5,260 nt of DNA from Acidimicrobiia bacterium (GTDB lineage: Bacteria > Actinomycetota > Acidimicrobiia > Acidimicrobiales > JACDCH01). Both the position numbers and the translations under genes were made by a program. The stretch covers positions 1 to 5,260 of the forward strand of contig JACDCH010000444.1 of assembly GCA_013694495.1 (NCBI GenBank), in the 5' to 3' direction. The notes beneath the pieces are model-generated. The model did no database searches, was not told the origin of the DNA, and saw nothing but the letters and a program-made list of their open reading frames with translations. Positions 1 to 4,879 of the stretch are shown here, piece by piece (position 1 is the stretch's first letter; every line of letters begins with the position of its first letter).

Positions 1-460
1 CGAACGCCTCCGCCATGGCCTCGACGGTGGCGCCCACGACGTCGAGCACCGCGCCCGGCCGGCCGCAGTGGGCGACCGCCAGCACCCTGCGGAACTCGTC
101 CCACAGCACCACCGGCGCGCAGTCGGCGACCAGGACCGCCAACGCGACCCCGGGCTCGGCGGTGACCAGGGCGTCGGTGGCCCCGAACTCGGCCGCCGCC
201 TCGGCCGCCCCGGCGTGCCCGGCGCCGGCGTTCGATCGGTCGACCACCGCCACCCGGGCGCCGTGGCGCTGGTCGGCCATCGTGAGCCGGTCGACGCCGA
301 TGCCGACCGCCACCCGCTCGCGGTTGGCCCGGACCGCCTCGGGGTCGTCGCCCACGTGGTCGCCGAGGTTCAGCGACTCGTACGGCCCCTCGCTCACGCC
401 GCCGTGGCGGTTGGTCACCGCGGCCAGCGCCCCCGGGAGCTCGAAGTGGTGACCGATCAC
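1..460 (-). CDS. pgeF: Peptidoglycan-editing factor PgeF / YfiH-family (LACC1-like) protein, N-terminal part
   Basis: The 153 residues visible are the N-terminal part of a protein that continues off the left edge; family members are usually about 240-250 residues. The opening VTNRHGGVSEGPYESLNLG (residues 15-33), followed by HVGDDP, is the family signature. The expected metal/catalytic triad is present: His66 in DQRHG, Cys114 in VADCAP and His131 in AHCGRPG. Related proteins remove wrongly incorporated L-Ser from peptidoglycan precursors; purine-nucleoside phosphorylase and deaminase activities are reported for LACC1/YfiH relatives. It is predicted cytoplasmic, with no signal peptide. I chose GTG at 460-458 because an in-frame TAA lies at 475-473 and this is the first start after it, placing 14 residues before the conserved VTNRHGG block. 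No Shine-Dalgarno sequence is visible. The usual AHAGWRG motif reads AHCGRPG here. The family call is secure; the exact substrate is inferred. Confidence 0.92.
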   Translation of the reverse strand, partial: MIGHHFELPGALAAVTNRHGGVSEGPYESLNLGDHVGDDPEAVRANRERVAVGIGVDRLTMADQRHGARVAVVDRSNAGAGHAGAAEAAAEFGATDALVTAEPGVALAVLVADCAPVVLWDEFRRVLAVAHCGRPGAVLDVVGATVEAMAEAF

Positions 461-503
461 GGATCGTCGACGTTACCGAGCGACCTCGGGCATGCTCGGC
501 GCC
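461..503. promoter_or_regulatory. Divergent intergenic region between pgeF and the SDR gene
   Basis: Only 43 bp separate the two divergent start codons, so both promoters must lie here or reach into the neighbouring genes. On the minus strand TAACGT (475-470) fits the actinobacterial TANNNT -10 pattern and ends 9 nt before the pgeF GTG. With no Shine-Dalgarno sequence, this would suit a leaderless or nearly leaderless transcript. An inverted repeat, CCGAGC (476-481) and GCTCGG (494-499), lies between the genes and could be an operator or just GC-rich chance. No clear plus-strand -10 was found. Confidence 0.3.
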
Positions 504-1475
504 ATGGACTTCGGCGCCGGGACCACGACCGACGAGGTGCTCGACGGGGTCGACCTGTCCAGCACCACCGCCCTGGTGACCGGCGCCTCGTCCGGGCTCG
601 GCCAGGAGACGGCGCGGGCGCTGGCGGCCCACGGCGCGTCCCTGGTGCTCGGCGTCCGCGACGTTGCGAAGGGGGAGGCCGCGGCCGAACCAGTGCGCGC
701 CGCGGTCGCCGCAGCCGGCGCGGGAGGCACCGTCGAGGTGCGGGCCGTCGACCTCACCTCGCTCCGGTCGATCCGGGCGTTCGGCGACTCGATGTCGGCC
801 GACCACGCATCGCTCGACCTGCTCGTCGCCAACGCCGGCGTGATGGCGACGCCGCAGGCCACCACCGAGGACGGCTTCGAGCTGCAGTTGGGCACGAACC
901 ACCTCGGCCACTTCGTGCTCGTCAACCGCCTCGCCCCCCTGCTGCTCGCCGGGGGGCCGAGCCGGGTCGTGGTGCTGTCTTCGAGCGGCCACCGATTCGC
1001 CGACGTCGACCTCGACGACCCCGGGTTCGAGCGCACCGAGTACGACCCGTGGATCGCCTACGGGCGGTCGAAGACGGCCAACGCGCTGTTCGCCCTCGAG
1101 CTCGACCGCAGGTTGCGGGCCCAGGGCGTGCGGGCCGCCTCGGTGCACCCGGGCTTCGTCCACACCGAGCTGGGCCGGCACCTCACCGACGAGACGATCA
1201 CCTCGCTGCTGGCGTCGGCCGGGGCCGGCGGCCTGCCCACCCCCAAGTCGGTCGAGGCCGGGGCCGCGACGTCGGTGTGGGCCGGCGTCGTCGCCGACGC
1301 CGACGAGGTGGGCGGGCGTTTCTGCGAGGACTGCCACGTCGCCGAGCCCGCCGGGGAACCCGGCCGGCCGGGCGGCGTCCACCCCTGGGCCCAGGAGCCC
1401 ACCACGGCCCGGGCGCTGTGGGACCTCAGCGAGCGCCTCGTCGGCGAGACCTTCCCGGCGCCGGCCGGGCCGTGA
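504..1475 (+). CDS. Short-chain dehydrogenase/reductase (classical SDR, retinol-dehydrogenase-like)
   Basis: This is a 323-residue NAD(P)-dependent oxidoreductase with a Rossmann fold. The cofactor glycine motif TGASSGLG is at residues 26-33. An Asp in AVDLTS (about 83), the NAG motif (110-112), a structural Asn in NHLGHF (about 132), the catalytic Ser in VVVLSSSGH (about 160) and the catalytic Tyr186-xxx-Lys190 in YGRSK complete the set, so the enzyme should be active. An Arg-Asp pair after the second strand (GVRD) hints at NADP(H) preference, which is inference. Length and the NHLGHF/SSSGH pattern resemble the retinol-dehydrogenase and WW-domain-oxidoreductase-like branch; the substrate cannot be told. 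I prefer ATG at 504 over ATG at 492 because relatives begin close to the FGxxTTxDEVLxGxDL segment and 492 lies inside an inverted repeat. The stop overlaps the ligase start by 4 bp, indicating one transcript. It looks cytoplasmic, with no signal peptide. Confidence 0.9.
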   Translation: MDFGAGTTTDEVLDGVDLSSTTALVTGASSGLGQETARALAAHGASLVLGVRDVAKGEAAAEPVRAAVAAAGAGGTVEVRAVDLTSLRSIRAFGDSMSADHASLDLLVANAGVMATPQATTEDGFELQLGTNHLGHFVLVNRLAPLLLAGGPSRVVVLSSSGHRFADVDLDDPGFERTEYDPWIAYGRSKTANALFALELDRRLRAQGVRAASVHPGFVHTELGRHLTDETITSLLASAGAGGLPTPKSVEAGAATSVWAGVVADADEVGGRFCEDCHVAEPAGEPGRPGGVHPWAQEPTTARALWDLSERLVGETFPAPAGP

Positions 1476-2980
1476 CCCTGTTCGTCGAGGTGGCGACGGC
1501 CTCGGCCGCGGCCACCGCGACGAGGTCCCGGCTGGCCAAGGTCGCCGCCTTCGCCGACCTCCTCGGGCGGCTACGACCCGACGAGGTCGAGCCGGTCGTG
1601 GCCGTGTTGTCCGGCGAGCTCCGCCAGCGCCGCACGGGCGTGGGCTGGGCGACGATCGCCGCCATCGACGTGCCGCCCGCAGTCGAGCCCACGCTCGAGG
1701 TGCTCGATGTCGACGCCGTGCTCGACCGCCTCGTGATCACGACCGGCGCCGGCTCCGTCGCCGCCCGTTCGGCGCTCCTGACCGACCTCTTCGCCCGGGC
1801 GACGGCCGAGGAGACCGACCACCTGCGCCGCCTGCTCATGGGCGAGCTGCGCCAGGGCGCGCTCGAGTCGCTCGTGGCCGACGCCGTGGCCAGGGCGGCC
1901 GGGCTCCCCGTGGCCGCCGTGCGCCGCGCCGCGATGCTCTCGGGCCAGCTGCCCGTCGTCGCCCGCCTCGCCTTCGACGGGGGTGAGGCGACGCTGGAGG
2001 CGATCGGGCTCACCGTCGGTCGCGCCCTCCAGCCGATGCTGGCCGCCACCGCTGCGAGCGTGGCCGAGGCGCTGGCGCTCACCGGCGAGGCATCGGTCGA
2101 GTGGAAGCTCGACGGCGCCCGCATCCAGGCCCACCGCGACGGCGACGAGGTCCGGTTGTTCACCCGGAACCTCAACGAGGTGACCGACCGGTTGCCGAGC
2201 ATCGTGGCCCTCGTGCGGTCATTCCCGGCGGCGCGCCTCGTGCTCGACGGCGAGGCGATCGGGATCGACGAGGACTCGAGCCGACCGGACCGGTTCCAGG
2301 ACACGATGAGCCGCTTCGGGCGCCAGACCGGCGACGCCGGGGCCGTGCTCGTCGCCCGCTTCTTCGACGTGCTCCACCGCGACGGGACCGACCTGCTCGA
2401 GCGCCCGCTGGCGGAGCGCCTCGCCGCCCTCGACGCCGTGGCGGGGGCGGCGGCGATGCCCCGGATCGTCACCGCCGACCCCGATGTGGCGGCCGCGTTC
2501 GCCGAGGACGCCCTCGCCCGGGGCCACGAGGGTGTGATGGTCAAGGCGCTGTCGTCGCCCTACGAGGCCGGCCGGCGGGGCGGCTCGTGGCGCAAGGTCA
2601 AGCCGGTGCGCACGCTCGACCTCGTGGTGCTGGCCGTCGAGTGGGGCACCGGCCGGCGCCAGGGTTGGCTGTCGAACCTGCACCTCGGCGCCCGGGGCGA
2701 CGACGGGTTCGTCATGGTGGGCAAGACGTTCAAGGGCCTGACCGACGAGCTCCTCACGTGGCAGACGGCGGAGCTGCTGGCCCGGGAGGTGCGCCGGGAC
2801 GGGCACGTGGTGCACGTGCACCCTGAGCTCGTGGTCGAGATCGCCCTCGACGGCGTGCAGGCCTCGACCCGCTACCCCGGCGGTGTCGCCCTCCGCTTCG
2901 CCCGGGTCCGCCGCTACCGCGACGACAAGACGCCTGCCGACGCCGACACCATCGAGTCGGTCCAGTCGCTCTTGGGTTGA
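1472..2980 (+). CDS. ligB: ATP-dependent DNA ligase, LigB type
   Basis: This 502-residue protein seals 3'-OH/5'-phosphate nicks in duplex DNA using ATP. It has an N-terminal DNA-binding domain (about 1-190, with LSGELRQ and GELRQGA segments), a nucleotidyltransferase core and a C-terminal OB domain. All nucleotidyltransferase motifs are visible: motif I WKLDGARI with the adenylated Lys212, motif III LVLDGEAI with Glu261, motif IIIa FFDVLHRDGTDLL, motif IV EGVMVK (353-358) and motif V WRKVKP (373-378). The C-terminal segment RYPGGVALRFARVRRYRDDK corresponds to the motif VI region. Size and sequence closely follow mycobacterial LigB (about 507 residues). GTG at 1472 is chosen because it gives the family-like N-terminus TLFVEV...TRSRLAKVA and overlaps the SDR stop as GTGA, suggesting translational coupling. 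No Ku or polymerase/nuclease domain is adjacent, so this is not an NHEJ LigD locus. LigB is usually an accessory ligase beside NAD-dependent LigA. Confidence 0.96.
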   Translation: MTLFVEVATASAAATATRSRLAKVAAFADLLGRLRPDEVEPVVAVLSGELRQRRTGVGWATIAAIDVPPAVEPTLEVLDVDAVLDRLVITTGAGSVAARSALLTDLFARATAEETDHLRRLLMGELRQGALESLVADAVARAAGLPVAAVRRAAMLSGQLPVVARLAFDGGEATLEAIGLTVGRALQPMLAATAASVAEALALTGEASVEWKLDGARIQAHRDGDEVRLFTRNLNEVTDRLPSIVALVRSFPAARLVLDGEAIGIDEDSSRPDRFQDTMSRFGRQTGDAGAVLVARFFDVLHRDGTDLLERPLAERLAALDAVAGAAAMPRIVTADPDVAAAFAEDALARGHEGVMVKALSSPYEAGRRGGSWRKVKPVRTLDLVVLAVEWGTGRRQGWLSNLHLGARGDDGFVMVGKTFKGLTDELLTWQTAELLAREVRRDGHVVHVHPELVVEIALDGVQASTRYPGGVALRFARVRRYRDDKTPADADTIESVQSLLG

Positions 2981-3052
2981 CGAGGGCTCAGGACTTGCGG
3001 AGGAACACCGGGTCGCGCCGGCGCCCCTTTCGACCGCCGGAGGCGCTGGGGT

Positions 3053-3069
3053 CTGGGGCGGAGCCCCAG
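3053..3069. terminator. Terminator-like hairpin in the convergent spacer
   Basis: CTGGGGC (3053-3059) and GCCCCAG (3063-3069) form a perfect 7-bp GC-rich stem around a GGA loop, 72 bp after the ligase stop. There is no T-run, as is common for actinobacterial stem-loop terminators. It sits between the convergent ligase and MazG-like genes and is symmetric, so it could act for both directions. The surrounding GGGGTCTGGGGCGGAGCCCC resembles GC-rich intergenic repeats seen in many actinobacteria. Confidence 0.5.
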
Positions 3070-3080
3070 GTATCGGCCGC

Positions 3081-3177
3081 AGGGCGACGAAGTCGGCCGA
3101 GGACCGCAACGACCGAGCGGAGCGAGGGCGACAAGACTCGCCGGGACGGAGCGAAGCGAGTGACGGCGAAACGACTC
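3081..3177. repeat. Degenerate direct repeats, three related copies
   Basis: Three similar blocks are present: AGGGCGACGAAGTC (3081-3094), AGGGCGACAAGACTC (3125-3139) and ACGGCGAAACGACTC (3163-3177). The second and third are each preceded by CGGAGCGA (3118-3125 and 3147-3154), so the larger unit is CGGAGCGA, a short variable spacer, then GGCGA..GACTC. The last copy overlaps the stop codon of the MazG-like gene. Function is unknown; a decayed short intergenic repeat is the simplest reading. Confidence 0.4.
3136..3161. terminator. Weak possible stem-loop downstream of the MazG-like gene
   Basis: ACTCGC (3136-3141) and GCGAGT (3156-3161) can pair as a 6-bp stem with a 14-nt loop, 15 bp beyond the MazG-like stop on the minus strand. 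The position suits a terminator for that operon, but the stem is short, lacks a T-run and lies inside the direct repeats, so it may be incidental. Confidence 0.25.
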
Positions 3178-3457
3178 AGGGACAGGCGCAGGGGGCGGCG
3201 GCGCAGCGGGGGCAGCCGGTGGCGTAGCGGGCGGCGGCGTCCTCCAGCGACAAGCCGAGCTGCTCGGCGAGCGAGGCCAACCAGGCCAGCACGTCGCCCA
3301 GCTCGTGGCGCTGCTGGTCGACGGTCCCCTTGCGGGCGGCCTGGGCCAGCTCGCCCAGTTCCTCGGCGAGCCAGGCGACCGTGGCCGGCACCCCTCGCGC
3401 CCGGTCGCGCTCGGCGTACGTGCGGGCGATCTGGGCCTGGAACTCGCCGAGTTGCAT
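3176..3457 (-). CDS. MazG-like nucleotide pyrophosphohydrolase with C-terminal cysteine tail
   Basis: This is a 93-residue single-domain all-alpha NTP pyrophosphatase of the MazG/RS21-C6-like type, which hydrolyses NTPs or dNTPs to NMP and pyrophosphate, often to clear non-canonical nucleotides. The Mg-binding signature is complete: EELGE at residues 32-36 (Glu32, Glu33, Glu36) and ELGD at 52-55 (Glu52, Asp55). The preceding helix (residues 3-21) and the AWLASLAEQLGLSLEDA helix (58-74) fit the fold. The last 12 residues, CPRCAAAPCACP, carry Cys82, Cys85, Cys90 and Cys92, a likely metal-binding knuckle. ATG at 3457 follows the STAS stop by 15 nt, so the two are probably co-transcribed, although no Shine-Dalgarno sequence is visible in the GC-only gap. 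The substrate is unknown. Toxin-antitoxin MazEF is not implied: no mazF or mazE is present. Confidence 0.85.
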   Translation of the reverse strand: MQLGEFQAQIARTYAERDRARGVPATVAWLAEELGELAQAARKGTVDQQRHELGDVLAWLASLAEQLGLSLEDAAARYATGCPRCAAAPCACP

Positions 3458-3472
3458 GGGGCGCGGCGGCGG

Positions 3473-3790
3473 TCAGCCGGGTTCGGTTTCGAACGCCGGC
3501 TCGAGCCCGGTCAGCTCGAGGAGGCGCAGCACTGCGTCCGAGGGGGACACGAGCACGAGGCGGGCGCCGCGGTTGCTGGCCGCAGCCCGGCAGTCCAGCA
3601 GCGTCACCAGGCCGGCGGAGTCGCAGAACGACGTGTCGCGCAGGTCGAGGCGCACAACCACGTTCTGCTCCTCGAGCTGCAGGTCGACCAGCTCGGTGAT
3701 CCGGTGCGCGGTGGAGGCGTCGATCTCACCCGAGACGACGATGCGGGCACCCTGTTCGTGGACGCGGGCAACAGGCACGTCGGACATCAT
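3473..3790 (-). CDS. STAS-domain protein, anti-sigma-factor antagonist (SpoIIAA/RsbV-like)
   Basis: This 105-residue protein is a single STAS domain. GEIDASTAHRITELV (residues 21-35) is the typical first strand-helix unit, and VVRLDLRDTSFCDSAGLVTL (45-64) carries the phosphorylation site. With this start the phosphoacceptor is Ser58 in DSAGL, the same number as in Bacillus SpoIIAA. Such proteins bind and sequester an anti-sigma kinase when unphosphorylated, releasing a stress or developmental sigma factor; the cognate kinase is not in this window. Paired ATGs lie at 3790 and 3787. I chose 3790, with GGGAAG about six bases upstream as a weak ribosome site. A longer in-frame reading up to 3979 adds about 63 Pro/Arg/Gly-rich residues with no domain character and is probably noncoding. 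The MazG-like gene follows 15 nt downstream. Cys56 just before the DSAG motif is somewhat unusual. Confidence 0.88.
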   Translation of the reverse strand: MMSDVPVARVHEQGARIVVSGEIDASTAHRITELVDLQLEEQNVVVRLDLRDTSFCDSAGLVTLLDCRAAASNRGARLVLVSPSDAVLRLLELTGLEPAFETEPG

Positions 3791-4026
3791 CGCCGACTTC
3801 CCGGCGGGGCGCCGCACCAGCCACCACGGACCGAGGGGCCGTTGACGAAGTCGTCCCTTGGGAGCCGCGTGGCGGCCGGGACGAGGCCCGCCAACGCCGA
3901 GATGGCCGCGGCGTGTGGGACGGCGACGAGGGGGAGGGCTGGGCCCGCCACTGGGAGCGGTGCCGGCCTGGCTCGTCATGCGACCCAGCGGGGGTGACGC
4001 GACACCCGAAGGGGTAGGTGGCGGCG
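3791..4026. other. Divergent intergenic region between the STAS and hemerythrin genes
   Basis: These 236 bp contain no convincing gene; in-frame readings through them are Pro/Arg/Gly-rich. They must hold the promoters of both flanking pairs, but I could not identify a convincing -35/-10 pair. A small hairpin, GGGTG (3992-3996) and CACCC (4003-4007) with a 6-nt loop, lies just before the hemerythrin ribosome-binding region. AAGGGG (4009-4014) and AGGTGG (4016-4021) are the purine-rich candidates for ribosome binding. Confidence 0.45.
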
Positions 4027-4572
4027 ATGCCCGACGCCATCACCTTGCTCGAATCCGACCACGAGGTCGTCGAGGGCCTCTTCAAGCAGTTCGAAGCGGC
4101 CGGCCCGAAGGCGTACAAGGCCAAGCAGAAGATCGTCGACAAGATCATCCGCGAGCTCGCCGTCCACGCCGCCGTGGAGGAGATGGTGTTCTACCCGGCG
4201 ACCAGGGAGCTCTCGCCCGACGTGGAGGACCACGTGCTGGAGAGCCTCGAGGAGCACCACGTCGTGAAGTGGATCCTCAGCGAGCTCGACGGGATGGACC
4301 CGCAGCACGAGCGCTACGACGCCAAGGTCACGGTCCTGATGGAGAGCGTGCGCCACCACGTGGAGGAAGAGGAGAAGGAGTACTTCCCGCAGGTGCGCAA
4401 GCTCAGCGACCGCCCGACGCTCGAGGAGATGGGCGAGGTGCTGGCCTCGGCCAAGAAGGTGGCGCCGACCCGGCCGCACCCTCGGTCGCCGGACGAGCCG
4501 CCGGCGAACCTCGCCAACCTCGCCGCCGGCCTGCTCGACCGGATCCGCGACACGGTGAGCGGTCGGAGCTGA
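4027..4572 (+). CDS. Hemerythrin-like HHE cation-binding domain protein
   Basis: This 181-residue protein is predicted to be a four-helix bundle binding a non-haem di-iron centre. Ligand-type residues occur in the expected order: His12 in ESDHEVVEGLF, His47-xxx-Glu51 in HAAVEEMVFYP, His77 or His78 in LEEHHVVKWIL, and His111-xxx-Glu115 in RHHVEEEEKEYFP. Bacterial HHE proteins sense or bind O2, NO or iron and are often stress-linked; the specific role here is inferred only at that level. After the bundle (about 1-135) a Pro-rich linker (APTRPHPRSPDEPP) leads to a short amphipathic helix, NLANLAAGLLDRIRDTV. ATG at 4027 matches the family start (xDAITLLxxDH), with AGGTGG five bases upstream. GTG at 4018 would add three residues and sits beside AAGGGG, so it remains possible. 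It is cytoplasmic, with no signal peptide. A 54-residue gene starts two bases after its stop. Confidence 0.93.
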   Translation: MPDAITLLESDHEVVEGLFKQFEAAGPKAYKAKQKIVDKIIRELAVHAAVEEMVFYPATRELSPDVEDHVLESLEEHHVVKWILSELDGMDPQHERYDAKVTVLMESVRHHVEEEEKEYFPQVRKLSDRPTLEEMGEVLASAKKVAPTRPHPRSPDEPPANLANLAAGLLDRIRDTVSGRS

Positions 4573-4574
4573 CG

Positions 4575-4739
4575 ATGCGCGACCTCCTACCCGAGGAGGA
4601 GGCGGCGGGCAGCGACGACGTCGAGGCCCAGGTCGAGGCGATCCAGGAGGACTCCGACGCCCGCACCGCCGACCGCGAGGCGGCGCCCGGATCGAGAGTG
4701 GAGCACCGCACCTCGGCCGACACCACGCCGCCGGTGTGA
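4575..4739 (+). CDS. Small acidic hypothetical protein, translationally coupled to the hemerythrin gene
   Basis: This 54-residue reading frame starts at ATG 4575, two bases after the hemerythrin stop. GGAG (4565-4568) lies six bases upstream inside the hemerythrin 3' end, a good ribosome-binding site. Third codon positions are almost all G or C, as in the neighbours. The product has 15 Asp/Glu against 5 Arg, with no Lys, Cys or aromatic residue. Residues 14-30 (DDVEAQVEAIQEDSDAR) could form an acidic helix, while the tail (APGSRVEHRTSADTTPPV) looks disordered. There is no signal peptide or membrane segment. I do not recognise a named family; it is not a known enzyme. The spacing, ribosome site and the stem-loop directly after its stop support a real gene ending this operon. 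A role with the hemerythrin protein is inference from context only. Confidence 0.68.
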   Translation: MRDLLPEEEAAGSDDVEAQVEAIQEDSDARTADREAAPGSRVEHRTSADTTPPV

Positions 4740-4743
4740 TCCG

Positions 4744-4783
4744 GCGGCGCCGGGCGGCGGCGGACCCACGAGCCCGGCGCCGC
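4744..4783 (+). terminator. Strong stem-loop after the hemerythrin operon
   Basis: GCGGCGCCGGGC (4744-4755) and GCCCGGCGCCGC (4772-4783) are perfectly complementary, giving a 12-bp all-GC stem with a 16-nt loop. It starts five bases after the stop of the small acidic gene, the expected place for an intrinsic terminator. No T-run follows, consistent with the stem-only terminators proposed for high-GC actinobacteria. It also separates the operon from the EAL start at 4799. Confidence 0.65.
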
Positions 4784-4798
4784 GACCGCGGTGCGCCG

Positions 4799-4879
4799 AT
4801 GACCGACCTCGCGACGCTGCTCTCGAGCCCCGACAGCGGCGTCCAGGCCGTGTACCAGCCGATCGTGCAACTCGTTGAC
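4799..4879 (+). pseudogene. 5' fragment of an EAL-domain (c-di-GMP phosphodiesterase-like) gene
   Basis: ATG at 4799 opens a frame reading MTDLATLLSSPDSGV followed by QAVYQPIVQLVD. This matches the start of an EAL domain, where (V/F)xQPIVDL is the conserved first strand; full domains hydrolyse cyclic di-GMP to pGpG. Third positions are nearly all G or C up to about codon 23, then CAA, GTT, GTT, CGT, GAA and CGT appear, and the reading becomes Arg/Ala/Ser-rich with no EAL, DDFG or other downstream motif in any plus frame. The frame stays open to the window edge, but I do not believe it codes beyond about 4879. All metal-binding and catalytic residues, including the EAL Glu itself, are therefore missing. 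No ribosome-binding site is evident. It is either a truncated gene or an assembly junction. The EAL call rests on about 14 residues. Confidence 0.5.

Noticed and set aside
68..1471. A very long plus-strand open frame running in frame into the ligase, which would give a protein of about 970 residues.
   Set aside because: The part before 1472 is Arg/Pro/Gly-rich and overlaps two clearly real genes (PgeF and SDR). The ligase homology begins right at GTG 1472, so the upstream frame is only a high-GC shadow.
1472..2980. DNA ligase as part of a bacterial NHEJ (Ku/LigD) or defence island.
   Set aside because: The protein lacks LigD polymerase and phosphoesterase domains, matches stand-alone LigB, and has no Ku, nuclease or phage gene beside it.
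3176..3457. MazG-like gene as part of a mazEF toxin-antitoxin module.
   Set aside because: MazG-type pyrophosphohydrolases are a separate family, and no MazE- or MazF-like gene lies nearby.
3791..3979. N-terminal extension of the STAS gene back to an ATG at 3979.
   Set aside because: The extra residues are Pro/Arg/Gly-rich with no domain and no family support. The ATG pair at 3790/3787 places Ser58 where the SpoIIAA family has it.
3992..4007. Small hairpin GGGTG/CACCC before the hemerythrin gene as a riboswitch or thermosensor.
   Set aside because: The stem is 5 bp with a 6-nt loop, which is easily produced by chance at this GC content. No conserved riboswitch features are visible.
4012..4017. 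GGGTAG as a sigma-B-like -10 element for the hemerythrin gene.
   Set aside because: It overlaps the ribosome-binding region 9 bp before the start codon, and no GTTT-type -35 was found at the right distance.
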